Of a stretch of DNA of 64,000 bases, positions 44,228 through 52,000 are shown one piece after another (positions within the stretch are counted from its first letter, which is position 1; each line of letters begins with the position of its first letter). Under the pieces are notes generated by a model. The model searched no databases. It was not told the DNA's origin and worked only from the letters and a program-made list of their open reading frames with translations. This stretch comes from Labilibaculum antarcticum (GTDB taxonomy: Bacteria; Bacteroidota; Bacteroidia; Bacteroidales; Marinifilaceae), in NCBI RefSeq assembly GCF_002356295.1, contig NZ_AP018042.1, positions 3,628,361 to 3,692,360 of the forward strand, given 5' to 3'. Made by a program: the position numbers and the translations under genes.

Positions 44228-45185
44228 ATGATGCTGCCAATTCTGTTAATAGTAGTGGGCTTTGTTTTGCTGATTAAAGGTGCAGACTGGATGGTTAGCG
44301 GATCATCAGCTTTGGCTAAAAAGAATAATATTTCGAACATTGCTATTGGCCTTACAATTGTGGCTTTTGGTACCTCTGCACCCGAATTGGTGGTGAATTC
44401 ATTTGCCTCCTTTCATGGGCATTCCGACATTGTGTTTGGCAATGTAATTGGAAGTAATAATTTTAACTTGTTCATTATTCTTGGAATTGTTAGGACTTAT
44501 TTCTCCAATCGTTGTGCAGTCGAATACTGTTTGGAAAGAGATTCCGCTCTCCCTTTTTGCCGTTCTAATTTTATATCTGCTTAGCAATAGCTTCTTTTTT
44601 CAGGATAGTTCGGTCCTCGGCCGACTCGATGGACTTGTATTAATTGTGATGTTTGGGCTTTTCTTGTTTTACGTTTACAGACAATTAAAAACAGAAACTC
44701 TTGTGCCTGAAATCGCAACAATACCAATGTCAACTCTTAAAATTTGGAGTTTTATTATTCTGGGTTTATCAGGTTTGATATTGGGAGGTAAGCTGGTTGT
44801 CGATAATGCTGTTGAGGTAGCCTCAAGTATGGGTGTAAGTGAAAAAATTATTGGCTTAACGATTGTTGCGGCCGGAACATCATTACCCGAACTGGTAACC
44901 TCGGTGGTGGCAGTTGTACGAAAGAATAATGACATTGCAATCGGGAATATTATTGGTTCAAATATCTTCAACATTTTCTTGATTCTATCTGTAAGCTCGT
45001 TTATTAGACCCATTGAGTTCGCATCTATATTTAATATCGATATTTATATTTTGGCAGGAGGTACTATATTCTTATTTATTGCCATGTTTACAGGAGTAAA
45101 GAAGAAACTGGATAGATGGGAAGCGGCACTTCTCCTAATCAGTTATTTGGCTTACACGACTTATTTAATTGCTAAAGAGGTGTAG
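44228..45185 (+). pseudogene. yrbG: Calcium/sodium antiporter (CaCA family) with one-base frameshift
   Basis: The first frame (from ATG 44228) gives the N-terminal half, with the alpha-1 repeat GLTIVAFGTSAPELVVNSFA and GNVIGSNNFNLF. It goes out of frame near 44492, and the rest (GLISPIVVQSN, then alpha-2 repeat GLTIVAAGTSLPELVTSVVA and GNIIGSNIFN) continues in the next frame to 45185. A single extra A at about 44492 explains the shift; deleting it gives ILGIVGLISPIVVQ. The total of about 318 residues matches the normal YrbG length. As written, no full antiporter is made; sequencing error is possible. Confidence 0.88.
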
Positions 45186-45289
45186 GCTTTGTAGGTGATT
45201 CTACCTCCGTTTTTTATTGCTTAATTGTAATGTGAAATTAATTAAGATTGGTAGGTTGTAGATTAATATTGTCCTGTTTATTTTTTGTA

Positions 45290-45510
45290 TTGGGCTATCC
45301 GCCCAAACCCGACTTCATTTTTTGTCTTGATACAAAAAACGGAAGCAAAAAAATCAAGGCTACATTTTAAAAAACTTCCTTATTTACCTCAAGCTTAAGT
45401 GCGGCCGGGTGATCTTCGAACAACCCCGATAGCTATCGGGGCTCAGCTTCCCGGTCTTACTAAATCCTAGAGGCAAAACAAAAACTCTTTAAAATAGATG
45501 CCAATCAACC
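45290..45510. repeat. Bacteroidota-type interspersed repeat with palindrome
   Basis: Holds a near-palindrome TTTTTTGTCTTGATACAAAA at about 45330, a GC-rich hairpin zone, and the perfect 18-base palindrome CCCCGATAGCTATCGGGG at 45424-45441. Such CCGATAGCTATCGG palindromes are highly over-represented in many Bacteroidota genomes. No gene is present in this 462-base gap. Confidence 0.6.
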
Positions 45511-45647
45511 TGTAATTTAAATAATACCCTTTTAAAAAAGACATACACTATCAATAACGTCTAAATGAATAAAATAAAAGCTATTCTTTAAAACATTTAG
45601 GACGCGATTGGTTGTAGATCAAAAATAGAAACCTTATATACACCCCA

Positions 45648-46232
45648 ATGAGAATCCTTTTATACATACTGATCTTCTGTCTTCTCTCAATTACTTGTAA
45701 GGCCCAAAACTTATCTGAGCACCTTTCTGTAGAGGCAATAAAACTAACCGCACAAGAGGTGATTTACGATCCATCTTACTTTTCTATAGCTTATCCCAAT
45801 GGAGATGTGCCTGCTGACAGAGGTGTGTGTACTGATGTGGTAATTAGAGCCTATCGCAAATTGGGAATCGATTTACAGAAGGAGGTTCATGAGGATATGC
45901 AAGCTAATTTTGCTTCGTATCCGGTTATTTGGGGCTTGAAACATACCGATAAAAATATTGATCACCGACGAGTACTCAATTTAATGAAGTTTTTTGAACG
46001 TCACGGACAGCTAAAACCGATGAGCCAAAACCCTGCAGATTATATGCCTGGTGATGTTGTGTGCTGGAATTTAGGCGGTGCAATTACACATATTGGTATC
46101 GTAATTAGTAAAAAATCAAGAGATGGAAAACGTTTCTTGATTGTCCACAATATTGGTGCGGGGCAGGTGATTGAAGATTGCTTGTTCGATTTTACCATCA
46201 TTGGGCATTATACGTATTCCGGATCGAAATAA
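45648..46232 (+). CDS. DUF1287-domain protein, secreted
   Basis: 194 residues. A signal peptide (about 1-19, ending CKAQ) is followed by a DUF1287 domain, with VPADRGVCTDVVIRAYRKLG containing the Cys-like active residue and AITHIGIVISKK and IVHNIGAG supplying two His blocks. DUF1287 belongs to the NlpC/P60-like papain-fold group, so a cell-wall-peptide hydrolase role in the periplasm is plausible. No operon partner is evident. The complete length and motif order suggest a functional gene. Confidence 0.87.
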   Translation: MRILLYILIFCLLSITCKAQNLSEHLSVEAIKLTAQEVIYDPSYFSIAYPNGDVPADRGVCTDVVIRAYRKLGIDLQKEVHEDMQANFASYPVIWGLKHTDKNIDHRRVLNLMKFFERHGQLKPMSQNPADYMPGDVVCWNLGGAITHIGIVISKKSRDGKRFLIVHNIGAGQVIEDCLFDFTIIGHYTYSGSK

Positions 46233-46404
46233 ATGCCTGTTGTTTTTCTTGTTTAGTTACAGAAATGGAGCCTAAAAGCTTTTTTATTCTCCTGAGATAC
46301 TTAGATATCCTGGCGGCAATGCACCTAAGAGCTTCTTTTGTAATGTTTTAAAGTAAAATTGAATCGATACTATTGGTGATTTACATTTTAAATGTTAAAA
46401 AAAG

Positions 46405-46418
46405 TGAACGTTCATTCA
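46405..46418. promoter_or_regulatory. TetR-type operator, site 1
   Basis: Core TGAACGTTCATTCA lies within a larger inverted repeat (AAAGTGAA, six bases, TTCACTTT; 46401-46422). A matching core, TGAACATTCATTAA, occurs at 48174-48187 upstream of the CurA-like gene. Both lie in the same group as a TetR gene, their likely regulator. Confidence 0.7.
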
Positions 46419-46437
46419 CTTTGTGATTTATTTGTCT

Positions 46438-46445
46438 TATATTTG
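46438..46445 (+). promoter_or_regulatory. Putative -7 promoter box of the DoxX-TetR operon
   Basis: TATATTTG matches the Bacteroidota -7 consensus. It lies about 41 bases upstream of the ATG at 46486 and just after operator site 1, so bound TetR could block it. Because it lies inside the longer open frame from 46423, it supports the 46486 start. Confidence 0.5.
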
Positions 46446-46485
46446 TTTTATTAAAGTCGAGAAAGTTAAAAACAGATTTAATAAG

Positions 46486-46872
46486 ATGAAGAATATTTCA
46501 AGTAAAATATGGACAGGCGTTAGAATTCTATTTGCCATTTTCATGATAATGGGAGGAGTTCAACACTTCTTAAAACCAGATTTTTATCTGCCGTTTGTAC
46601 CGGCCTTTTTACCTTTTCCAATAGCAATTATTTATTTATCAGGACTTGTGGAGATTGGTTTAGGATTGATTCTTGTTTATAAAAAGTATGCAAGAATAGC
46701 GGCATTGGGTATTTTCATTTTAATGATATTGTTTTTGCCTATTCATGTTTGGGATGTGTTTTCTGATGCACCGGCAATTGGGAGTCACAAGGCAGCATTA
46801 ATCCGATTGCCATTTCAGTTTCTTTTTATGGCAATAGCCTGGAAGATTAAACAAGTTTCAGAAAAATTTTAG
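46486..46872 (+). CDS. DoxX-family membrane protein
   Basis: Start at 46486 (MKNISSKIWTGVRILFAIFM) is preferred over 46423 because the promoter box lies upstream of it. 128 residues with about four TM helices and the DoxX-like block GVQHFLKPDFYLPFVPAFLP and YLSGLVEIGLGLIL. DoxX-like proteins are small membrane proteins, sometimes linked to quinone or thiosulfate redox or to oxidative stress. It begins the TetR-controlled group and is followed by the TetR gene after 18 bases. Confidence 0.85.
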   Translation: MKNISSKIWTGVRILFAIFMIMGGVQHFLKPDFYLPFVPAFLPFPIAIIYLSGLVEIGLGLILVYKKYARIAALGIFILMILFLPIHVWDVFSDAPAIGSHKAALIRLPFQFLFMAIAWKIKQVSEKF

Positions 46873-46890
46873 TAGTAATAGAACAGCACT

Positions 46891-47469
46891 ATGGCGATAA
46901 GAAAAAAAAGTAAGGAGAAGCGGAATGCATTGTTAGAGGCTACTTTAAGTTTGGTGAACAACAATGGTTTTCACGATGCTCCGATGTCTAAAATAGCAAA
47001 GATGGCGAATGTGTCACCGGCAACTATTTATATTTATTTTGAGAACAAACAGGATCTGATTAACCAGTTATATCTGGAATTGAAAATATCATATACAGAA
47101 CAGGCTTTTAAGGATTATTCCGAAAATATGCCGGTAAAAAAAGCCTTTGAGTTGATCTGGTACAACATTGCTGATTATAAATTAAAACAAGTTGATGAGG
47201 CTTGGTTTTTATCACAATGCGATAATACTACCATGATTGATGAGGCTGGCAGACAGGAAGGTTTGAAACATTTACAGCCCTTGTTGGATTTATGGGAAAG
47301 GGGTCAGAAGGAAGGCATCATTAAAGATGTTTCACCCTACATACTCTATGCTTATGCCATCAATCCATTGGCTTTTTTAATGAATATGCAAAAGCACGGC
47401 CTTTACCAAATAAATCAAGACAGTTTAGAACAAGCTTTTCAGGCAGCATGGGATAGCATTCGAATATAA
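46891..47469 (+). CDS. TetR-family transcriptional regulator
   Basis: 192 residues. The N-terminal TetR HTH spans residues about 10-55 (ALLEATLSLVNNNGFHDAPM, then MSKIAKMANVSPATIYIYFE with NKQDLINQLY). The C-terminal ligand-binding domain is less conserved. It probably represses its own group through the operators at 46405-46418 and 48174-48187. The inducer is unknown; genes in the group (CurA-like enone reductase, DJ-1/PfpI protein) suggest reactive aldehydes or electrophiles. Confidence 0.93.
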   Translation: MAIRKKSKEKRNALLEATLSLVNNNGFHDAPMSKIAKMANVSPATIYIYFENKQDLINQLYLELKISYTEQAFKDYSENMPVKKAFELIWYNIADYKLKQVDEAWFLSQCDNTTMIDEAGRQEGLKHLQPLLDLWERGQKEGIIKDVSPYILYAYAINPLAFLMNMQKHGLYQINQDSLEQAFQAAWDSIRI

Positions 47470-47476
47470 TAGAGTT

Positions 47477-48139
47477 ATGGGAAAGACAGCAATCATATTA
47501 GGAGCAAGCGGATTAACAGGGAAACTTCTGTTGAATCGGCTTTTAGAAGATGAAACATATGTAAGAGTGAAAATTTTCACCCGCAGAAGCTTAGGTCTGG
47601 TTCATCCTAAGTTAAAAGAGTTCATTGGAGATCTGCTTAGTTTGGAAGAATTTAAGAAGGATTTTACCGGAGATGAAGTATTTTGTTGTATTGGAACTAC
47701 GGCTAAGAAAACGAAGGATAAGGTCCTTTACAGGAAGATTGATTTTGGTATTCCTGCTACAGCGGCAAGTTTGGCTAAGGCAAATGGGATTAAAAGTTTC
47801 CTTGTAATTTCTGCTTTAGGAGCAAATTCAGAGAGCAATGTCTTCTACAATAAAACAAAAGGAGAAATGGAGCAGGCAGTTCTTAGTCAGGGGATTGCAA
47901 ATACTTATATCTTAAGACCTTCTCTAATTAATGGAAAAAGAGATGAAGATCGATTGGGTGAAAAAATTGGAGCCATTCTCATGAAAGTGTTAAGTCCCTT
48001 TTTATTGGGGAAATGGAAAATGTATCGGGCGATTAAGGCAGAGACAATTGCAAATGCATTACACGCTTTGGCTCAGGCAAAACCAGATTATAAAATAATT
48101 GAATCAGACAAAATACAAGAGGTTGGGGCCTATCTTTAA
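47477..48139 (+). CDS. Rossmann-fold NAD(P)-binding protein (NmrA/HTATIP2-like)
   Basis: 220 residues starting MGKTAIILGASGLTGKLLLN, an atypical-SDR glycine-rich fingerprint (G-A-S-G-L-T-G). GDEVFCCIGTTAKKTKDKV and YRKIDFGIPATAASLAKANG are typical of the HTATIP2/TIP30-like NAD(P)-binding family. No clear catalytic YxxxK is needed for this group. It follows the TetR gene by seven bases, so it belongs to the same transcript. It may bind NADPH in redox signalling or detoxification. Confidence 0.87.
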   Translation: MGKTAIILGASGLTGKLLLNRLLEDETYVRVKIFTRRSLGLVHPKLKEFIGDLLSLEEFKKDFTGDEVFCCIGTTAKKTKDKVLYRKIDFGIPATAASLAKANGIKSFLVISALGANSESNVFYNKTKGEMEQAVLSQGIANTYILRPSLINGKRDEDRLGEKIGAILMKVLSPFLLGKWKMYRAIKAETIANALHALAQAKPDYKIIESDKIQEVGAYL

Positions 48140-48173
48140 GAGATAGATCCGTTTTTTTATCCTCGAAAGAGAA

Positions 48174-48187
48174 TGAACATTCATTAA
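48174..48187. promoter_or_regulatory. TetR-type operator, site 2
   Basis: TGAACATTCATTAA matches 12 of 14 bases with site 1. It lies 28 bases upstream of the CurA-like gene start, so this gene may have its own TetR-repressed promoter. Confidence 0.65.
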
Positions 48188-48214
48188 TAAAACAATAATA
48201 AATTTTGATTAGAT

Positions 48215-49207
48215 ATGAAAACAATACAATTAAATAGCAGACCAGTAGGTGTACCAAAATTATCCGATTTTAAATTTGTGACTGAACAGCAAGTGCAGAT
48301 TACGGACGGAGAAATGCTTTTAAAAGCAACACATATTTCTGTCGATCCTTACTTAAGAGGTCGAATGATGGAAGGCAAATCGTATATCGAGCCTTTTGAG
48401 TTGAATAAAGCAATTACTTCGGGCATGATTGCCGAAGTAACTGAATCAAAATTGGCTGGTTTTAGCAAAGGTGATTTTGTATCAGGCATGCTGGAATGGA
48501 AAGAGGTTCAGGTATCAAAAGGCGAAGGCTTAGTAAAGATAGATGCGAAGAAAGCACCATTATCTTCTTACTTGGGAGTTTTGGGTATGACAGGTTTAAC
48601 GGCTTATTTCGGATTGCTGGAAATCGGTAAGCCTAAAGCAGGAGAGACCGTTGTAGTTTCCGGAGCAGCAGGAGCTGTAGGAAGCATTGTGGGACAAATT
48701 GCAAAGATCATGGGCTGTCGTGTGGTTGGTATCGCCGGGAGTGATGAGAAAGTTGAGCAGCTGGTTTCGGAATTTGGTTTTGATGCTGCAATTAATTACA
48801 ATACTGCCGGGAGTATGGCAGAGGCAATAGCAGAGGCTTGTCCTGATGGCGTAGATGTTTATTTCGACAATGTAGGCGGCGAAATATCTGATGGTGTGAT
48901 GATGAATTTGAATCGTTTTGCACGAATCAGTGTTTGTGGTGCAATATCCATGTACAATGCCACCAGTGTGCCCATGGGACCAAGAGTGCAGCCATTTCTA
49001 ATTAAGAACTCGGTGCTGATGCAAGGATTTATTATTTTCAATTATGTTGAAAGATGGGGCGAAGCGACTCCTCAATTGGCCAAATGGTTACAGGAAGGTA
49101 AATTAAAATCTACTGAAACAATTGTTGAAGGATTTGAGAATACTCCGCAGGCTTTTATCGATCTTTTCGAAGGAAAGAACAAGGGTAAAATGATAGTGGA
49201 AGTTTAA
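48215..49207 (+). CDS. NADP-dependent 2-alkenal/curcumin reductase-like oxidoreductase (MDR family)
   Basis: 330 residues, zinc-independent MDR fold. The N-terminal part has THISVDPYLRGRMMEGKSYI, typical of CurA and PTGR1-like enzymes. The NADP-binding block AGETVVVSGAAGAVGSIVGQ and GCRVVGIAGSDEKVEQLVSE follow, then DGVDVYFDNVGGEISDGVM. It should reduce alpha,beta-unsaturated carbonyls with NADPH in the cytoplasm. It is preceded by a TetR-type operator at 48174-48187 and followed 48 bases later by a DJ-1/PfpI protein, fitting a response to reactive electrophiles. Confidence 0.93.
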   Translation: MKTIQLNSRPVGVPKLSDFKFVTEQQVQITDGEMLLKATHISVDPYLRGRMMEGKSYIEPFELNKAITSGMIAEVTESKLAGFSKGDFVSGMLEWKEVQVSKGEGLVKIDAKKAPLSSYLGVLGMTGLTAYFGLLEIGKPKAGETVVVSGAAGAVGSIVGQIAKIMGCRVVGIAGSDEKVEQLVSEFGFDAAINYNTAGSMAEAIAEACPDGVDVYFDNVGGEISDGVMMNLNRFARISVCGAISMYNATSVPMGPRVQPFLIKNSVLMQGFIIFNYVERWGEATPQLAKWLQEGKLKSTETIVEGFENTPQAFIDLFEGKNKGKMIVEV

Positions 49208-49255
49208 TAGTAAGAAAGAATATTTACAAATAATAAACATTTAAAATTTAAAGAT

Positions 49256-49960
49256 ATGTCTATAACAGCAGGTACTTTGAAAATATTATTCGTGTTAACA
49301 TCTCATTCTCAAATGGGAGATACAGGACACAAAACAGGATTTTGGGTAGAAGAATTCGCAAATCCATATTACACATTAGTTGATCAGGGAGTTGATGTTA
49401 CTATCGCAACACCAAAAGGAGGAGTCGCACCGGTTGATCCTACTTCTGACTTGCCTCAAAATGCTACTGAGGATACAGAGCGTTTTAATAAGGATAAGGC
49501 AGTTCAGAAAAAGATTAATGAAACCATTGCTTTGGCAGATATCAATTTTGAAGATTACGATGCGGTATTCTATCCTGGCGGACATGGTCCTCTTTGGGAT
49601 TTGGCGGAAGATGCAACTTCAGCGAAATTAATTGAGGATTTTAATGCGGCTAAGAAACCAATTGCTTTTGTTTGTCATGCACCTGCAGCCTTGCAGCACG
49701 TGAAAAATGCAAAAGGAGAATTCTTGGTGAAAGGCAAAAAAGTGACTGGATTTACCAATGAAGAAGAGGAGGCTGTTCAGTTGACCAATGTGGTACCTTT
49801 CTTAGTGGAGGATATGCTAAAAGAGAAGGGTGGAATTTACAGTAAAGGTGACAATTGGGCTGCTTATGCGGTTGAAGATGGTAATTTAATTACAGGTCAG
49901 AATCCTGCATCATCAGCACTTGTAGCTGAAATGTTATTGAAAATGCTTCAAAAGAAGTAA
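49256..49960 (+). CDS. DJ-1/PfpI-family protein (class I glutamine amidotransferase-like)
   Basis: 234 residues. The nucleophile Cys lies in FVCHAPAAL (C140) on the elbow typical of Hsp31/GLXIII-type DJ-1 proteins. YDAVFYPGGHGPLWDLAEDA supplies the conserved Gly-His block, and the opening LFVLTSHSQMGDTGHKTGFW resembles Hsp31-like members that act on methylglyoxal. It is probably cytoplasmic, with a role in glyoxal detoxification or protein repair, consistent with its enone-reductase neighbour. A hairpin at 49984-50024 ends the group. Confidence 0.92.
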   Translation: MSITAGTLKILFVLTSHSQMGDTGHKTGFWVEEFANPYYTLVDQGVDVTIATPKGGVAPVDPTSDLPQNATEDTERFNKDKAVQKKINETIALADINFEDYDAVFYPGGHGPLWDLAEDATSAKLIEDFNAAKKPIAFVCHAPAALQHVKNAKGEFLVKGKKVTGFTNEEEEAVQLTNVVPFLVEDMLKEKGGIYSKGDNWAAYAVEDGNLITGQNPASSALVAEMLLKMLQKK

Positions 49961-49983
49961 TTTAAACTTAGTATTGAATAAGT

Positions 49984-50024
49984 AAAGAGCCATTGAGTGA
50001 ATTCATTTCATTTGGTGGCTCTTT
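49984..50024 (+). terminator. Hairpin after DJ-1/PfpI gene
   Basis: AAAGAGCCA (49984-49992) and TGGCTCTTT (50016-50024) are exact complements with a loop of 23 bases, followed by a CT-rich tail. A probable but weak terminator. Confidence 0.6.
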
Positions 50025-50027
50025 CTC

Positions 50028-50056
50028 TTTGAAATGAATTCTTCTCACTACCTTTG
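50028..50056 (+). promoter_or_regulatory. Promoter of the SANT-like gene
   Basis: TTTG at 50028-50031 and TACCTTTG at 50049-50056 match the Bacteroidota -33 and -7 elements with a spacer of 17. The start of the gene at 50091 is 35 bases downstream. Because the promoter lies inside the longer open frame from 50034, it decides the start in favour of 50091. Confidence 0.65.
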
Positions 50057-50090
50057 CAACGAAAATAGTAATATCAAACAATTTATAGCC

Positions 50091-50321
50091 ATGGACCAAG
50101 ATGATTTCGATGCCATCAAGAAAATCAAAAAAGAAAATAAGCAAGCCTACAATCCGTGGTCAAGAAAAGATGATGATGAGTTGATTAACCTGTTTTTTGA
50201 TGGAGTGGCAGTTGGTGAAATGGCAATTAAACTAAAACGCACTAAAGGAGCGATTCGAGCAAGAATCCGAAAAATGGAGCTGATACATATTAAGAAAAAA
50301 GACTCTCCATCCGCTAAATAA
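50091..50321 (+). CDS. Small SANT/Myb-like DNA-binding protein
   Basis: 76 residues from the ATG at 50091 (MDQDDFDAIKKIKKENKQAY). Residues about 22-62 form a tri-helical SANT/Myb-like unit: PWSRKDDDELINLFFDGVAV, then EMAIKLKRTKGAIRARIRKM. The pattern of W near the first helix and RTKGAIRARI as recognition helix suggests DNA binding. It is rich in Lys and ends with a basic tail. Function unknown; its own promoter at 50028-50056 suggests independent expression. Confidence 0.82.
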   Translation: MDQDDFDAIKKIKKENKQAYNPWSRKDDDELINLFFDGVAVGEMAIKLKRTKGAIRARIRKMELIHIKKKDSPSAK

Positions 50322-50406
50322 GCAGGTTTCCGATACAGAATATTTGTTTTAGATGTATCTGATAGTTTGCAGGGGCTCAGTCTTGATAATCAGGTATTTT
50401 ACTCTT

Positions 50407-50440
50407 TTTGCTGTTAATCCAAACTATTAGACTATCTTTG
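50407..50440 (+). promoter_or_regulatory. Promoter of the DEAD-box helicase gene
   Basis: TTTG at 50407-50410 and TATCTTTG at 50433-50440 match the Bacteroidota -33/-7 elements with a 22-base spacer. The start codon at 50463 is 22 bases downstream. Confidence 0.65.
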
Positions 50441-50462
50441 CGGATCAAAATTAAGAACATTT

Positions 50463-51824
50463 ATGACATTTGATAAATTAGAGATTATAGAGCCCATTCT
50501 AAAAGCGATTGGGGCTAAAGGTTATACACATCCCACTCCAATTCAGGAGAAATCAATACCAATTTTACTTCGAAAAAGAGATTTATTAGGTTGTGCACAA
50601 ACAGGAACTGGTAAGACAGCAGCGTTTGCAATTCCAATTTTGCAGCACATTTTTAATGATGCAACACCGGAAAAAGGTCGTCGCAGAATTAAAGCTCTTG
50701 TAGTAACTCCAACACGTGAGTTGGCTATTCAGATTAAGGATAATTTTTCAGAGTATGGAAAGTATACAGGAATTAAAAATACAGTAATTTTTGGAGGGGT
50801 AAAACAGGGCGCTCAAACCAAGGCTTTAAATGCTGGCGTTGATGTGTTGGTTGCGACTCCAGGTAGATTGCTGGACTTAATAGGGCAAGGCTATGTCTCA
50901 TTAAGAGACGTTAAATATTTCGTTTTAGATGAAGCAGATCAGATGCTCGATATGGGATTTATCCACGACATTAGAAAAGTCATCGATATGTTGCCTAAAC
51001 GAAGACAATCATTGTTCTTTTCTGCAACAATGCCACAAAGTATTGTAACTCTTGCAGGTAAAATTTTAGGTAATCCTGATAAAGTAACAATAAAACCAGA
51101 GCAGACTACAGCTGAGAAGGTTGGACAATCTCTTTACTATGTGAGCAAAAAAGCAAAACCAAAATTGCTTGCTTTTCTGTTGAAAACGGAAGATGTAGAA
51201 TCTACATTGGTGTTTTCGAGAACAAAACACGGAGCTGATAAGGTTGTTAAAGGATTGATTAAAGTAGGTATTCAGGCGGAAGCAATTCATGGGAATAAAT
51301 CTCAGAATGCAAGACAGCTTGCTTTAAGTAATTTTAAAGCTGGCTCAACGAAAGTGCTTGTTGCTACAGACATAGCGGCACGAGGAATTGATGTTTCAGA
51401 ATTGTCATTGGTGGTAAATTACGATTTGCCAAATATTCCAGAAACTTACGTTCATCGTATCGGAAGAACTGGTCGTGCAAGTGCCAGTGGTAATGCCATT
51501 TCTTTTTGTGATACAGAAGAAAGACCATATTTGAAGGATATCCAGAAGTTAATTAAGCAAGATATTGACGTGGTTAAGGATCATCCATTTCTTCCGGGTG
51601 GAGTTGAGGATAATGCAGTTGAGGATGTAAAACCAGATAAAAGAAGGCAACAGCCTAGGTCATCTAAATCTTCAAATTCTTCAAGATCGTCTAATCCTTC
51701 AAGATCATCGAATTCTTCAAAGTCTTCAAGAACGCCAAATTCTTCGAATTCTTCGAAACCGTCATATTCGGGAAACAAAGAATGGAGACGTGGTAATACT
51801 GCTTCCAAGAAACGAACTGAGTAA
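50463..51824 (+). CDS. DEAD-box RNA helicase (RhlE-like)
   Basis: 453 residues. All helicase motifs are present: Q motif (HPTPIQEKSIP), AQTGTGKT, PTRELAIQI, DEAD, SAT, and HRIGRTGR. The C-terminal tail (about 385-453) is a low-complexity S/K/R/N/P region, SKSSNSSRSSNPSRSSNSSK, probably a flexible RNA-binding arm, encoded by repeated TCT/TCA/TCG-type codons. It unwinds short RNA duplexes, for example in ribosome assembly or cold adaptation. It has its own promoter (50407-50440) and terminator (51861-51895). Confidence 0.96.
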   Translation: MTFDKLEIIEPILKAIGAKGYTHPTPIQEKSIPILLRKRDLLGCAQTGTGKTAAFAIPILQHIFNDATPEKGRRRIKALVVTPTRELAIQIKDNFSEYGKYTGIKNTVIFGGVKQGAQTKALNAGVDVLVATPGRLLDLIGQGYVSLRDVKYFVLDEADQMLDMGFIHDIRKVIDMLPKRRQSLFFSATMPQSIVTLAGKILGNPDKVTIKPEQTTAEKVGQSLYYVSKKAKPKLLAFLLKTEDVESTLVFSRTKHGADKVVKGLIKVGIQAEAIHGNKSQNARQLALSNFKAGSTKVLVATDIAARGIDVSELSLVVNYDLPNIPETYVHRIGRTGRASASGNAISFCDTEERPYLKDIQKLIKQDIDVVKDHPFLPGGVEDNAVEDVKPDKRRQQPRSSKSSNSSRSSNPSRSSNSSKSSRTPNSSNSSKPSYSGNKEWRRGNTASKKRTE

Positions 51825-51860
51825 GAAAGAGGAATAGAAGTAAATTCTAAAATATATATA

Positions 51861-51895
51861 AAGTCGAAAAGGATATTCTTTTTCGGCTTTTTTTA
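51861..51895 (+). terminator. Terminator of DEAD-box helicase gene
   Basis: Twelve-pair stem (AAGTCGAAAAGG with CTTTTTCGGCTT, two G-T pairs), loop ATATT, followed by a run of T. Confidence 0.9.
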
Positions 51896-52000
51896 TTCAG
51901 GGAATATTAAAATAATCAGTAATTATGATTGTTTATATACTTTGATAAATCAATTCTTATCTTTACCATTATGCGACTTTACTAATCCACACGATATAAA

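Noticed and set aside
44480-44500. Programmed frameshift in the antiporter gene
   Set aside because: No slippery heptamer or downstream pseudoknot; family members are encoded in one frame.
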